Shown here: one piece after another, positions 1 through 9,401 of the stretch | How the letters are laid out: every line of letters starts with the position of its first letter | How positions within the stretch are numbered: the first letter of the stretch is position 1 | DNA from: Pseudomonas prosekii | GTDB lineage: Bacteria; Pseudomonadota; Gammaproteobacteria; Pseudomonadales; Pseudomonadaceae | DNA: 64,000 bases | Assembly: GCF_900105155.1 (NCBI RefSeq) | Contig: NZ_LT629762.1 | Location: 6,023,501-6,087,500, forward strand | Direction of reading: 5' to 3' | Notes under the pieces: generated by a model | The model's input: only the letters and a program-made list of their open reading frames with translations | Told to the model about the DNA's origin: nothing | Database searches by the model: none | Translations under genes and position numbers: made by a program

Positions 1-802
1 GGAATACGCCCTCGACCTCACACTCCACCACTACCGCAAACCGGTCCTCGCGCTGATGGACGGTTTTGTCCTTGGCGGCGGCATGGGTCTGGTGCAAGGC
101 GCCGACCTGCGCGTGGTCACCGAGCGCAGCCGACTGGCGATGCCGGAAGTGGCCATCGGCTATTTTCCCGACGTCGGCGGCAGCTACTTTCTGTCGCGCA
201 TTCCGGGCGAACTGGGGATTTACCTCGGCGTCAGCGGCGTGCAGATTCGCGCGGCGGACGCGCTGTATTGCGGCTTGGCCGACTGGTACCTGGAAAGCGC
301 CAGACTGGGTCAGCTCGATGAGCTACTCGATCATCTGGAATGGCACGAAACGCCACTCAAGGACCTGCAAGGCGCGCTGGCGAAAATCGCCGCGCAGCAA
401 TTGCCCGACGCGCCGCTGAGTGCGCTGCGCCCGGCCATCGACCACTTCTTCGGCCTGCCGGATGTCGCGAGCATGGTCGAGCAAATGCGCGAAGTGACGG
501 TCGCCAACAGCCACGAATGGGCCAAGTCCACCGCCGATCTGCTGGAAAGCCGTTCACCGCTGGCCATGGGCGTGACCCTGGAAATGCTCCGGCGCGGACG
601 CAAGTTGAGCCTGGAACAATGCTTCGCCCTCGAGCTGCACCTGGACCGTCAATGGTTCGACCGTGGCGACCTGATCGAAGGCGTGCGCGCCTTGCTGATC
701 GACAAAGACAAACAACCGCGCTGGAACCCGCCGACCTTGCAGGCGCTGCACGCCGAGCACGTCGAGAGTTTCTTCAGTGGTTTTGCGCAGAGCGGGAACT
801 GA
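1..802 (+). CDS. 3-hydroxyisobutyryl-CoA hydrolase (crotonase family), 5' end outside window
   Basis: The frame is open from base 2, so the N-terminus lies upstream of the window; about 266 residues are visible. The GGGMG oxyanion-hole turn and the following PEVAIGYFPDVGGSYFLSR segment are characteristic of the HIBCH branch of the crotonase superfamily, with the acidic catalytic residues placed as in hydrolases rather than hydratases. In valine breakdown HIBCH releases 3-hydroxyisobutyrate from its CoA ester. It lies 3 bp upstream of an acyl-CoA dehydrogenase on the same strand, which fits a valine degradation operon. A generic enoyl-CoA hydratase is the alternative; the long C-terminal part after residue 200 favours HIBCH. 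Confidence 0.85.
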   Translation, partial: EYALDLTLHHYRKPVLALMDGFVLGGGMGLVQGADLRVVTERSRLAMPEVAIGYFPDVGGSYFLSRIPGELGIYLGVSGVQIRAADALYCGLADWYLESARLGQLDELLDHLEWHETPLKDLQGALAKIAAQQLPDAPLSALRPAIDHFFGLPDVASMVEQMREVTVANSHEWAKSTADLLESRSPLAMGVTLEMLRRGRKLSLEQCFALELHLDRQWFDRGDLIEGVRALLIDKDKQPRWNPPTLQALHAEHVESFFSGFAQSGN

Positions 803-805
803 GTC

Positions 806-1957
806 ATGCACGATATCGAATTAAGCGAAGAGCAAGTGATGATCCGCGACATGGCCCGGGACTTTGCCCGTGGCGAAATCGCGCCCCACGCGCAAGCCTG
901 GGAAAAGGCTGGCTGGATCGACGACGGTCTGGTGGCGAAGATGGGCGAGTTGGGCTTGCTGGGCATGGTGGTGCCGGAAGAATGGGGCGGCACTTATGTC
1001 GACTACGTTGCCTATGCCTTGGCCGTGGAAGAGATTTCTGCCGGTGATGGCGCCACGGGCGCGCTGATGAGCATTCACAACTCGGTGGGTTGCGGCCCGG
1101 TGCTCAATTACGGCACTGAAGAACAGAAAAAAACCTGGTTGCCGGACCTCGCCAGTGGTCAGGCGATTGGCTGTTTTTGCCTGACTGAACCGCAAGCCGG
1201 CTCCGAAGCGCACAACCTGCGCACCCGCGCCGAACTGCGCGACGGCCAGTGGGTGATTAACGGCGCCAAGCAGTTTGTCAGCAACGGCAAACGCGCAAAA
1301 CTGGCGATTGTGTTCGCGGTGACTGACCCGGACCTGGGCAAACGCGGAATCTCGGCGTTTCTGGTGCCGACCGATACCCCGGGGTTTATCGTCGACCGCA
1401 CCGAGCACAAAATGGGCATCCGCGCCTCCGACACCTGCGCGGTGACGCTGAGCAATTGCACGATTGCCGAAGCCAATCTGCTGGGCGAGCGCGGCAAAGG
1501 CCTGGCCATCGCCCTGTCCAACCTTGAAGGCGGGCGCATCGGCATCGCCGCGCAAGCACTGGGCATTGCGCGTGCGGCGTTTGAAGCGGCGCTGGCCTAT
1601 TCGCGCGATCGAGTGCAGTTCGGCAAGACCATCAATGAACACCAAAGCATCGCCAACATGCTCGCCGACATGCACACACGGCTGAACGCGGCGCGGTTGC
1701 TGGTCCTCCACGCCGCGCGGCTGCGCAGCGCCGGTAAACCGTGTTTGTCGGAAGCTTCGCAGGCGAAGTTGTTTGCCTCGGAAATCGCCGAAAAGGTCTG
1801 CTCTTCGGCGATCCAGATTCATGGCGGTTATGGCTACCTGGAGGATTACCCGGTAGAGCGTTATTACCGGGATGCGCGGATCACGCAGATTTACGAAGGG
1901 TCGAGCGAGATCCAGCGAATGGTGATTGCTCGCGAATTGAAAAACTATCTGGTCTGA
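806..1957 (+). CDS. acyl-CoA dehydrogenase, probably isobutyryl-CoA specific
   Basis: The 383-residue protein has the usual three-part acyl-CoA dehydrogenase fold: helical N-domain, beta domain with the FAD-contact stretch [11 protein letters not shown] (about residue 128), and C-terminal helical domain ending [16 protein letters not shown]. The glutamate in IYEG is where the catalytic base sits in this subfamily. It converts a short or branched acyl-CoA to the 2-enoyl-CoA and passes electrons to ETF. The start is 3 bp after the stop of the HIBCH gene, indicating one operon. Isobutyryl-CoA as substrate is inferred from this pairing; it is not proved by sequence. Confidence 0.85.
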   Translation: MHDIELSEEQVMIRDMARDFARGEIAPHAQAWEKAGWIDDGLVAKMGELGLLGMVVPEEWGGTYVDYVAYALAVEEISAGDGATGALMSIHNSVGCGPVLNYGTEEQKKTWLPDLASGQAIGCFCLTEPQAGSEAHNLRTRAELRDGQWVINGAKQFVSNGKRAKLAIVFAVTDPDLGKRGISAFLVPTDTPGFIVDRTEHKMGIRASDTCAVTLSNCTIAEANLLGERGKGLAIALSNLEGGRIGIAAQALGIARAAFEAALAYSRDRVQFGKTINEHQSIANMLADMHTRLNAARLLVLHAARLRSAGKPCLSEASQAKLFASEIAEKVCSSAIQIHGGYGYLEDYPVERYYRDARITQIYEGSSEIQRMVIARELKNYLV

Positions 1958-1959
1958 AT

Positions 1960-1990
1960 GAACGTTCCCACGCGGAGCGTGGGAACGTTC
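1960..1990. repeat. perfect palindrome of the GTTCCCACGC family
   Basis: Two perfect 14-bp arms (GAACGTTCCCACGC and its complement) surround a 3-nt loop, starting 2 bp after the acyl-CoA dehydrogenase stop codon. There is no following T-run, so it is a palindromic repeat and mRNA 3' stem rather than a standard terminator. Related but degenerate copies occur near 15271-15293, 53182-53289 and 59392-59421. Confidence 0.75.
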
Positions 1991-2018
1991 AACAATATCT
2001 GCTGTGATGGCCTGAAAG

Positions 2019-2149
2019 CATCGCGAGCAAGCTCGCTCCCACAGGGATCTCCAGTGTTCACAGATGTTGTGTTCACCACACGGATCTCCGGTGTTCACAG
2101 ATGTTGTGTTCACCAGAGATCGAATGTGGGAGCGAGCTTGCTCGCGATG
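2019..2149. repeat. REPIN (GCGAGCAAGCTCGCTCCCAC family) with duplicated loop
   Basis: Two inverted REP units, CATCGCGAGCAAGCTCGC and its complement, flank a loop of about 80 bp between two convergent operons. The loop contains a 37-bp tandem duplication (GGATCTCC.GTGTTCACAG beginning near 2046 and again near 2083). Confidence 0.85.
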
Positions 2150-2169
2150 ACGTCCGCTCAGAAGCTACC

Positions 2170-2943
2170 TCACTTGCCCTGAAACTCAGCCTCGCGCTTG
2201 GCGATAAACGCCGCCATCCCTTCTTTCTGATCCTGCGTCGCGAACGCCGCGTGGAACACTCGGCGCTCGAAGCGCACGCCTTCCGACAGGCTCACTTCAA
2301 ACGCGCGGTTGACGCTTTCCTTGACCATCATCGCGATCGGCAACGACTTCTTCGCAATCAACGTCGCGACTTTCAGCGCCTCATCGAGCAATTCATCCGC
2401 CGGCACGATCCGCGCGACAATCCCGCAACGCTCCGCTTCCACTGCATCGATCAACCGCCCGCTCAAGCACATTTCCATGGCTTTGGCCTTGCCCACCGCG
2501 CGGGTCAGGCGCTGGGTGCCGCCCATGCCCGGGAGCACGCCGAGGTTGATTTCCGGCTGGCCGAACCGGGCGTTGTCGCCGGCGAGGATAAAGTCGCACA
2601 TCAGCGCCAGTTCACAGCCACCGCCAAGGGCAAAACCGTTGACCGCAGCGATAATTGGCTTGCGGCGGTTGGCCACCCGATCACTGTCGCTGAACAGGTC
2701 GTCGAGGTAGATCTGCGGATACGTCAGCTCGGCCATTTCCTTGATGTCGGCGCCAGCGGCGAAGGCTTTCTTCGAACCGGTGAGCACGATGCAGCCGATG
2801 TTCGAATCGGCTTCGAGGCCATCGAGAGCGTGGTTCAGTTCGCTGACCAGTTGCGCGTTCAAGGCATTCAGCGCTTGTGGCCGGTTGAGCGTGATCAGAC
2901 CGACGCGGCCCTGGGTTTCCAGGAGAATCGTTTCGTAAGACAT
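2170..2943 (-). CDS. enoyl-CoA hydratase
   Basis: A 257-residue crotonase-fold protein starting [20 protein letters not shown]. It has the oxyanion turn [11 protein letters not shown] and the catalytic glutamates in the [19 protein letters not shown] region typical of short-chain enoyl-CoA hydratases. It is the last gene of a five-gene minus-strand operon and follows the acyl-CoA dehydrogenase by 13 bp. Within isoleucine catabolism it would hydrate tiglyl-CoA to 2-methyl-3-hydroxybutyryl-CoA. The same frame stays open upstream into the previous gene; the start at 2943 is chosen because the crotonase domain begins there. Confidence 0.9.
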   Translation of the reverse strand: MSYETILLETQGRVGLITLNRPQALNALNAQLVSELNHALDGLEADSNIGCIVLTGSKKAFAAGADIKEMAELTYPQIYLDDLFSDSDRVANRRKPIIAAVNGFALGGGCELALMCDFILAGDNARFGQPEINLGVLPGMGGTQRLTRAVGKAKAMEMCLSGRLIDAVEAERCGIVARIVPADELLDEALKVATLIAKKSLPIAMMVKESVNRAFEVSLSEGVRFERRVFHAAFATQDQKEGMAAFIAKREAEFQGK

Positions 2944-2956
2944 ACAGAATTCCTTA

Positions 2957-4084
2957 TTAAAGATTGCGCGAAATAACCATGCGCTGAATATCGCTGGTGC
3001 CTTCGTAGATCTGGCACACGCGCACGTCGCGGTAGATTCGTTCCAGCGGGAAGTCGTTGAGGTAACCGTATCCGCCGAGGGTTTGCAACGCGCTGGAGCA
3101 GACTTTTTCGGCCATTTCCGAGGCGAACAGCTTGGCCATCGAGGCTTCGACCAGCGCCGGTTTGCCGCTGTCGCGCAGTGCTGCTGCGTAATGCACCATT
3201 TGCCGGGCGACGGCGATTTGCGTCGCCATGTCAGCCAAACGGAAGGCCACCGCTTGGTGTTCGATGATCGGCTTGCCGAAACTTTCGCGCTCACGGGCAT
3301 AATCGCGCGCGGCTTCGAACGCGGCGCGGGCCATGCCCACCGATTGCGCGGCGATGCCGACGCGTCCGCCCTCAAGGTTGGCCAGGGCGATGCGGTAACC
3401 TTCGCCCTCCTCGCCCAAGCGGTTGGCGACCGGCACTTTGACGTCTTCAAACAGAATCTGGCAGGTGTCCGAGGCGTGCTGGCCGAGTTTGTCTTCGACC
3501 CGCGCGACTTTGTAGCCCGGTGAATCGGTCGGCACGATCAGCGCGGTGATCCCGCGTTTGCCCGCGCCCGGATCGGTGACGGCGAACACGATGACCACCC
3601 CGGCGTTCTGCCCGGACGTGATGAACTGTTTGCAGCCGTTCAACACGTAATGATCGCCTTCCAACCGCGCGCGGGTTTTCAGGCCGCTGGCATCGGAACC
3701 GGCCTGCGGTTCGGTCAACGCAAACGCGCCGAGCATTGCGCCGCTGGCGAGTGGTGTGAGCAAGCGTTGTTTCTGTTCGTCGGTGCCGTACTTGAGAATC
3801 GGCACGCAACCCACCGAGTTGTGCACGCTCATGATCGTCGAGCAGGCGCCGTCGCCCGCGGCGATTTCTTCCAGGGCCATGGCGTAAGCCAGATAACCGG
3901 TGTCGCAACCGCCCCACTGTTCCGGCACCAGCATGCCGAAGAAGCCCAGCTCGGCCATTTCGCCGATGGCCTCTTTCGGAAAGCGATGCTCGCGGTCCCA
4001 TTCTGCGGCAAACGGCTTCAGCCGCTCCTGAGCAAACTGCCGGGCGGCTTCGCTGATTTGTGATTGTTCGTCATTGGGAATCAT
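2957..4084 (-). CDS. short/branched-chain acyl-CoA dehydrogenase
   Basis: The 375-residue FAD flavoenzyme carries [11 protein letters not shown] near residue 125 and ends [17 protein letters not shown], with the catalytic glutamate in the YEG motif. It resembles butyryl-CoA and 2-methylbutyryl-CoA dehydrogenases. It sits between a thiolase and an enoyl-CoA hydratase on the same strand, and in that order the set covers oxidation, hydration, dehydrogenation and thiolysis of a short acyl-CoA. 2-Methylbutyryl-CoA (isoleucine pathway) is the likely substrate by inference. It shares the family but is clearly diverged from the plus-strand paralogue at 806-1957. Confidence 0.88.
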   Translation of the reverse strand: MIPNDEQSQISEAARQFAQERLKPFAAEWDREHRFPKEAIGEMAELGFFGMLVPEQWGGCDTGYLAYAMALEEIAAGDGACSTIMSVHNSVGCVPILKYGTDEQKQRLLTPLASGAMLGAFALTEPQAGSDASGLKTRARLEGDHYVLNGCKQFITSGQNAGVVIVFAVTDPGAGKRGITALIVPTDSPGYKVARVEDKLGQHASDTCQILFEDVKVPVANRLGEEGEGYRIALANLEGGRVGIAAQSVGMARAAFEAARDYARERESFGKPIIEHQAVAFRLADMATQIAVARQMVHYAAALRDSGKPALVEASMAKLFASEMAEKVCSSALQTLGGYGYLNDFPLERIYRDVRVCQIYEGTSDIQRMVISRNL

Positions 4085-4122
4085 GGTGAATCCTTAAAAA
4101 ATGAGCTGAATGCATCCTGCTC

Positions 4123-4190
4123 TTGTAGGAGCATGGCTTGCCCGCGATGGCGTCCTCTAGAGGGTCATCGCGGGCAAGCCTTGCTCCTAC
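4123..4190. repeat. REPIN (TGTAGGAGC..GGCTTGCCCGCGA family)
   Basis: Two inverted REP units with a very short loop sit between the thiolase and acyl-CoA dehydrogenase genes, inside the presumed operon. The resulting stem could lower expression of the distal two genes or stabilise the proximal mRNA. Confidence 0.8.
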
Positions 4191-4202
4191 GAGGTGGCAG
4201 CG

Positions 4203-5396
4203 TTAGTACAAGCATTCCACGGCCATGGCCGTTGCTTCGCCGCCGCCGATGCAGATTGCTGCAACGCCGCGTTTCAGGCCTTTCTGGCGCAGCGCCGAAA
4301 GCAATGTCACCAGAATCCGCGCGCCCGACGCGCCAATCGGATGGCCCAGCGCGCAGGCGCCGCCGTGCACGTTGACCTTCTCATGGGGGATTTCCAGTTT
4401 GCTCATGGTCACCAGACTGACCACCGCAAACGCTTCGTTCACCTCAAACAACTCGACTTCATCCAGCGACCAGCCGGTTTTTGTCATCAGTTTCTTGATC
4501 GCACCGACCGGCGCCACCGGGAACAGCCCCGGCGTATCGGCAAACGCCGCGTGGCCGTGAATCACCGCCAGAGGCTTGAGCCCGCGCTGTTGTGCCTCGG
4601 AACGACGCATCAGCACCAGCGCTGCGGCGCCGTCGGAGATTGAGCTGGAGTTCGCCGCTGTCACCGTGCCGCCGTCGCGGAACGCCGGTTTCAGCGCGGC
4701 GATCTTGTCGAGTTTGGCTTTCGGCGGTTGTTCGTCGTTGCTGATCAGCACCTGTTCCTTGCCGACCATCACGCTCAGCGGGACGATTTCGTCCTTGAAG
4801 CTGCCGTCCTTGATCGCCTGCTGCGCGCGGGTGGTCGAGGCGATCGCAAAAGCGTCCTGCGCTTCGCGGCTGAAACCGTTGGTCTCGGCGCAATCCTCGG
4901 CAAAAGTGCCCATCAGCCGGCCCTTGTCGTAGGCGTCTTCGAGGCCGTCGAGGAACATGTGATCGAGCACCCGGCCGTGGCCCATGCGAAAACCGCTGCG
5001 GGCGCGATCGAGCAGATATGGCGAGTTCGACATGCTTTCCATGCCGCCGGCGATAACCACTTCGGCGCTGCCGGCCACCAGCATGTCGTGGGCCAGAATC
5101 GTCGCTTCCATGCCCGAACCGCACATCTTGTTCAGCGTGGTGCAACGGGTCGATTTATCCAGCCCGGCGCCGAGTGCCGCTTGCCGCGCGGGGGCCTGGC
5201 CGAGGCCGGCGGACAGCACGCAGCCGAACAGCACTTCTTCAACCGCATCGGCGCCGATACCGGCACGCTCGACCGCCGCTTTGATCGCTGCGGCGCCGAG
5301 TTGCGGTGCGGTGAGGCTTTTCAGTTCGCCCTGGAAGCCGCCCATCGGAGTGCGGACGGCGCTGACGATAACAATCGGATCGTTGGCAAGAGTCAT
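4203..5396 (-). CDS. acetyl-CoA C-acyltransferase (thiolase)
   Basis: At 397 residues this is a standard biosynthetic/degradative thiolase. The nucleophilic cysteine lies in NKMCGSGMEA (about residue 92), the catalytic histidine in CALGHPIGASGARI, and the second catalytic cysteine in AAICIGGGEATAM. It cleaves a 3-ketoacyl-CoA with CoA; in this cluster 2-methylacetoacetyl-CoA to propionyl-CoA plus acetyl-CoA is the expected reaction. It is 13 bp downstream of the SDR gene. A general acetoacetyl-CoA thiolase role cannot be excluded. Confidence 0.9.
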   Translation of the reverse strand: MTLANDPIVIVSAVRTPMGGFQGELKSLTAPQLGAAAIKAAVERAGIGADAVEEVLFGCVLSAGLGQAPARQAALGAGLDKSTRCTTLNKMCGSGMEATILAHDMLVAGSAEVVIAGGMESMSNSPYLLDRARSGFRMGHGRVLDHMFLDGLEDAYDKGRLMGTFAEDCAETNGFSREAQDAFAIASTTRAQQAIKDGSFKDEIVPLSVMVGKEQVLISNDEQPPKAKLDKIAALKPAFRDGGTVTAANSSSISDGAAALVLMRRSEAQQRGLKPLAVIHGHAAFADTPGLFPVAPVGAIKKLMTKTGWSLDEVELFEVNEAFAVVSLVTMSKLEIPHEKVNVHGGACALGHPIGASGARILVTLLSALRQKGLKRGVAAICIGGGEATAMAVECLY

Positions 5397-5409
5397 GACA
5401 AAGTTCTCC

Positions 5410-6177
5410 TTACTTGGCGGCCATGCGCAAGGCGCCGTCGAGACGGATCACCTCGCCATTGAGCATGCTGTTTTCGATGATATGCCGCACCAGCGCCGCG
5501 TATTCGGCGGGTTTGCCCAGACGTGGCGGGAACGGCACACCGGCGGCCAGCGAAGCGCGGACTTCCTCAGTCATGCCGGCCATCATCGGCGTTTCGAAAA
5601 TGCCCGGTGCGATAGTCATCACGCGGATGCCGAAACGCGCCAGTTCACGAGCGGCGGGCAAGGTCAGGCTGACAATCGCGCCTTTCGACGCGGCGTACGC
5701 AGCCTGGCCGATCTGCCCGTCGTAGGCGGCCACCGACGCGGTGTTGATGATCACGCCGCGCTCACCGTCGGCGTTCGCTTCGGTTTCGGCGATGGCCGCT
5801 GCGGCCAGGCGCAGCATATTGAAGCTGCCGATCAGGTTGACGTTAATCACCTGGCTGAAACTCGCCAGCGCATGCGGGCCAGTCTTGCCGAGGATTTTCT
5901 CGCCGCGCACGATGCCGGCGCAATTCACCAGACCGTGCAGGCCACCGAAGGCTTGCACCGTCGCGGCGACCGCAGCTTCAGCGGCGGCTTCATTGCTGAT
6001 GTCCGCGACCACGCTTTGCGCGCCATGACCAAGCCGTTGTGCCTGCGCCGCAACAGCCTCGGCGTTCATGTCCACCAACATCACTTTGGCGCCCGCCGCG
6101 ACGAGCATTTCAGCGGTGGCGGCACCGAGGCCGGATGCGCCGCCGGTGACGAGAAAAACCTTGTTTTCGATCTGCAT
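5410..6177 (-). CDS. SDR-family 3-hydroxyacyl-CoA dehydrogenase (HSD10-like)
   Basis: This 255-residue short-chain dehydrogenase begins [20 protein letters not shown], with the TGxxxGxG nucleotide site, an [10 protein letters not shown] catalytic serine region and the YAASK active-site motif. The subfamily oxidises 2-methyl-3-hydroxybutyryl-CoA, which matches its place between acyl-CoA synthetase and thiolase. The frame is open for a further 65 codons upstream but those overlap the synthetase; position 6177 is chosen because the Rossmann fold starts there. Confidence 0.88.
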   Translation of the reverse strand: MQIENKVFLVTGGASGLGAATAEMLVAAGAKVMLVDMNAEAVAAQAQRLGHGAQSVVADISNEAAAEAAVAATVQAFGGLHGLVNCAGIVRGEKILGKTGPHALASFSQVINVNLIGSFNMLRLAAAAIAETEANADGERGVIINTASVAAYDGQIGQAAYAASKGAIVSLTLPAARELARFGIRVMTIAPGIFETPMMAGMTEEVRASLAAGVPFPPRLGKPAEYAALVRHIIENSMLNGEVIRLDGALRMAAK

Positions 6178-6193
6178 CTTATTTTCCTTCGAT

Positions 6194-7858
6194 TCAAGCA
6201 GAAGCTTTGTGAGCCGCGGCCTCTTGAGCCTTGGCGATTTCCTGGTTGCGCAAGATAAAGCGCTGCAATTTGCCGCTTGGGGTTTTCGGCAAATCGCTGA
6301 CGAATTCGATTTCACGCGGGTACGAGTGCGCGGCCAGACGTTTACGCACGTGTTGCTTGAGTTCTTCGGCAAGTTCCGGCGTGGCGCGGTACTGCGCGCC
6401 GATCACGACGAAGGCTTTGACCAGTTCGGTACGCTCGGCGTCGGGTTTGCCGACCACCGCCGCTTCAATCACCGCCGGGTGTTCGATCAATGCGCTTTCG
6501 ACGTCGAACGGGCCGACGCGATAGCCGGACGTGGTGATCACGTCATCGCTGCGACCGACGAAACTGATGCTGCCGTCCGGGTTCCACTCGACGCTGTCGC
6601 CGCTCAGGTAATAGTTGCCGACGAACGCCTTGGTCGGCGCGCCTTCGTAGCCGCCGAACCAGCACATCGGCGATTGCGTGCGGTCGATGGCGAGGATGCC
6701 CGGCTGGCCGACGCCGAGTTCCTGATGGTCGTCATCGAGCACAACGATGCGGTGCCCCGGCGAGGCGAAACCGGCGGCGCCGAGGTGGATCGGGTGTTCG
6801 AGGCCATGGTGGTTGCACAGGACCATGCCCAGTTCGGTCTGGCCGTAATGATCGTGAATGACCACGCCGAGGTTGTCGGCGAACCAGCGAATCACTTCCG
6901 GGTTCAACGGCTCGCCGGCGCTGCTGACGATGCGCAGTTTGCCGTTGATCGAGCGGGCGAATTCGTCGCCGCCAGCGATCAGCAAACGGTAGGCGGTCGG
7001 CGAACCGGTGAGGTTGGTGATGCCATATTTGTTGATCACCCGGCAGGTGCTTTCGAGGGTGAACGGGCCATCGTAAAACGTGATCGGATGCCCCATCGCC
7101 AGCGGCCCGGTGACGCCGAAATAGATGCCGTAGGCCCAGCCCGGATCGGCAACGTTCCAGAATGCATCTTCGGGGCGCAAATCCACGGCATCGCGGGTGT
7201 AGTTCTGGAACGCGACGATGGCTTTGAGCGGCACCGACAGCGCTTTTGCCGGGCCGGTGGTGCCCGACGTGAACATCAGCAGAAACGGGTCCTCGCCGCT
7301 GAGCATGACGGGTTCGCACGCGGCGGGATAATTCGCCAGTTCGGCCCAGAAGCTGTAATCGCCACGGACGATGCCTTGTCCCTTGGGACCGCCAACGGTG
7401 GCTATGGTCGGGCAATCGGCGACATCGGCGAGTTTCGGCCGATTGACTGCGTCGGTGACCACCACTTTGGCGCCGGAGGTATTCAAGCGATGTTCGATGG
7501 CTTTCGGGCCAAATGCGGTGAACAGCGGCTGATACACCGCGCCGATGCGCCAGGTGGCGAACACGGTGATCAATAATTCGATATTGCGCGGCAGCAGCCC
7601 GGCGACTTTGTCACCCTTGCGCACACCTTGGGCGAGGAGGAAATTGGCGAAACGCGCGGCTTTGTCCTGCAAGTCGCTGAAAGTGTACGTCGCGCTGGCA
7701 CCGTCACGACCCTCCCAGAACAACGCGATACGCCCCGGCAACGCGTGGCGGTCGCAGCACTCGACGCAGGCGTTGAGCGCGCTCAGATCGCCCGCGAGCG
7801 CGGCGCCAACGGTGTGCTGGTAATCGAACTGTGAAACGGCAGACAAGTAATCGCGCAT
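6194..7858 (-). CDS. AMP-dependent acyl-CoA synthetase
   Basis: The 554-residue adenylate-forming enzyme shows the P-loop [15 protein letters not shown] near residue 190, the YGQTELG core motif near 340, [14 protein letters not shown] near 418 and the C-terminal lysine region [11 protein letters not shown]. It activates a carboxylic acid to its CoA ester with ATP. It heads the minus-strand beta-oxidation-like operon, so a short or branched acid that enters the isoleucine route is the likely substrate. Similarity to acetyl-CoA synthetases is general only; chain-length preference cannot be read from sequence. Confidence 0.88.
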   Translation of the reverse strand: MRDYLSAVSQFDYQHTVGAALAGDLSALNACVECCDRHALPGRIALFWEGRDGASATYTFSDLQDKAARFANFLLAQGVRKGDKVAGLLPRNIELLITVFATWRIGAVYQPLFTAFGPKAIEHRLNTSGAKVVVTDAVNRPKLADVADCPTIATVGGPKGQGIVRGDYSFWAELANYPAACEPVMLSGEDPFLLMFTSGTTGPAKALSVPLKAIVAFQNYTRDAVDLRPEDAFWNVADPGWAYGIYFGVTGPLAMGHPITFYDGPFTLESTCRVINKYGITNLTGSPTAYRLLIAGGDEFARSINGKLRIVSSAGEPLNPEVIRWFADNLGVVIHDHYGQTELGMVLCNHHGLEHPIHLGAAGFASPGHRIVVLDDDHQELGVGQPGILAIDRTQSPMCWFGGYEGAPTKAFVGNYYLSGDSVEWNPDGSISFVGRSDDVITTSGYRVGPFDVESALIEHPAVIEAAVVGKPDAERTELVKAFVVIGAQYRATPELAEELKQHVRKRLAAHSYPREIEFVSDLPKTPSGKLQRFILRNQEIAKAQEAAAHKASA

Positions 7859-8011
7859 CGCCAGAATCCCTCTGTATTTTTATTAGGTTGGGGGAACCGT
7901 AATCAACAGAGGAATACTCGCGCTGCGCGGGGTGTGGGGCAATGGTCAAAGCTATCAAGTTGCGTGACTGGTTTGGCCAAGGTTCGGAGGGTGCGGCGGT
8001 TGTGATGCCCT

Positions 8012-8105
8012 CATCGCGAGCAAGCTCGCTCTCACATGGTTTGTGGCTGCATTCAATTTGCGTGTTCCGCAGCAGTCCACTGTGGGAGCGAGCTTGCTCG
8101 CGATG
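8012..8105. repeat. REPIN (GCGAGCAAGCTCGCT family)
   Basis: Inverted REP pair between the AraC-type regulator and the acyl-CoA synthetase operon, with a loop of about 45 bp. The rest of the 7859-8135 gap holds the synthetase promoter region; no gene is visible. Confidence 0.8.
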
Positions 8106-8135
8106 AGGCCTGCTGACTCACCACAAAAACCCGGA

Positions 8136-9152
8136 TCAACTCGCGTCGTTGAGAATCAAACTCCGGTAATGCCCCGGATTAGTCCCCGACCATTTTCGAA
8201 ACGCTTTGTAAAACGAGCTCGCATCGGCAAATCCCAGGCGTGCGGCGATTTCGGCGAAGCTGATCGACGGCTCGGCCAGCCAGACTATCGCCAACTCCTT
8301 ACGCACGCTGTCCTTCAAGCCTTGCCAGGTCTGCCCTTCTTCGGCCAAACGCCGGCGCAGCGTTGAGGCCGACATGCACAATTGCTGCGCCAACGCCTCC
8401 GTTTCCGGCCATTGTTCGGCGGGCAACTGCCGCAGATCATGCTTGATGCGGCTGGCGAGGCTTTCCGGATCGCGATACTTGACCAGAATATTCGCCGGGG
8501 CCTGGGCGAGGAAACGCTTGAGTTCTTCAGCGCTGCGCTTGATCGGCACATCCAGGCAATCGGCGGCGAAAATCATCCGCGTGCGTGGCCGGTCGAAGCG
8601 CAGGTTCTCGGAAAACATCACCTGATAGTCATCGCAGAAGTCCGGCGCCGGGCAGCGCAGTTCGATGGCCAGAATCGGAATCCGCCGCCCCGCCAGCCAA
8701 CACGCGACGCCGTGGACAATCATCCAATAGGTGAAATACGTGAAGGCGCGGCGCGGGTCCTGGTCGTCTTCGAGCAAGATGATTTCCGCCAGGCTTTGCT
8801 GGCGCACCAGTTGCGCGGGCAGGTGTTCGAGCATCAACGAGAGGAAACTCAGGCCGGTGGTCAGGCCTGCAGCCAAACTCGGCTGGAGCATGGCGCTGCG
8901 GCACAGAAACTCGAGGCTGCCGGATTTCAGTTTGCGCGGGTCCATGCCAAAGAACTCATCGTCGCCGCGCCGCGCCAGCAAGCGCCACAAACGCGCATAG
9001 GCGGTGGCCGGCACCCGGCCCTGCGCGCTGGCCATCAACGCCGGATCGATGCCGACCTTGAGCAACACTTCCTCAGTCGCCGCCCCCGGCGCGCAACTTT
9101 GCAACAGCGCTTCACGCACCAGTTGAATAGCGATGGTGTCTTTTTCCGACAT
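8136..9152 (-). CDS. AraC-family transcriptional regulator with arabinose-binding-like N-domain
   Basis: Of 338 residues, the N-terminal 200 form an Arabinose_bd-type ligand domain seen in OruR/ArgR-like pseudomonad regulators, and the C-terminal 100 hold two helix-turn-helices, the second around SISFAEIAARLGFADASSFYKAFRKWSGTNPG. It is co-oriented with and upstream of the acyl-CoA synthetase operon, which makes that operon the likely target, induced by an acyl or acid effector. The REPIN downstream suggests separate transcription. Confidence 0.85.
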   Translation of the reverse strand: MSEKDTIAIQLVREALLQSCAPGAATEEVLLKVGIDPALMASAQGRVPATAYARLWRLLARRGDDEFFGMDPRKLKSGSLEFLCRSAMLQPSLAAGLTTGLSFLSLMLEHLPAQLVRQQSLAEIILLEDDQDPRRAFTYFTYWMIVHGVACWLAGRRIPILAIELRCPAPDFCDDYQVMFSENLRFDRPRTRMIFAADCLDVPIKRSAEELKRFLAQAPANILVKYRDPESLASRIKHDLRQLPAEQWPETEALAQQLCMSASTLRRRLAEEGQTWQGLKDSVRKELAIVWLAEPSISFAEIAARLGFADASSFYKAFRKWSGTNPGHYRSLILNDAS

Positions 9153-9255
9153 TGCGCGGGGTGAGCCTTGTTGTGCGAATGGTCGGCATATTAGCTCAAT
9201 CCACTGCTCGCGATTGCGCAGCGTCAGTCAGCGTTGTTTTTGCCTGTCATGCCGT

Positions 9256-9282
9256 CATCGCGAGCAGGCTCACTCCTACAGG
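9256..9282. repeat. single REP unit
   Basis: A lone CATCGCGAGCAGGCTCACTCC element, slightly degenerate, lies in the gap between the AraC regulator and the iron-uptake operon. Confidence 0.6.
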
Positions 9283-9342
9283 GTCAAGGTGATCCATTGG
9301 CTCGTTCAGCTTAGGTTCAGCCAAAGTCAATCAATCTCATGT

Positions 9343-9361
9343 GAGAATGAGTGTCATTATG
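9343..9361 (+). promoter_or_regulatory. putative Fur box upstream of the efe operon
   Basis: The 19-mer GAGAATGAGTGTCATTATG matches the classical Fur consensus GATAATGATAATCATTATC at 14 of 19 positions by eye, including the ATGA/TCAT inverted core. It lies 41 bp before the permease start codon, where repression by Fe-Fur would be effective. It was found by reading only, with no scoring matrix. Confidence 0.6.
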
Positions 9362-9401
9362 TTACAACTTAGCTACCTAACTATCTCCTCAACGGTGCCG
9401 A

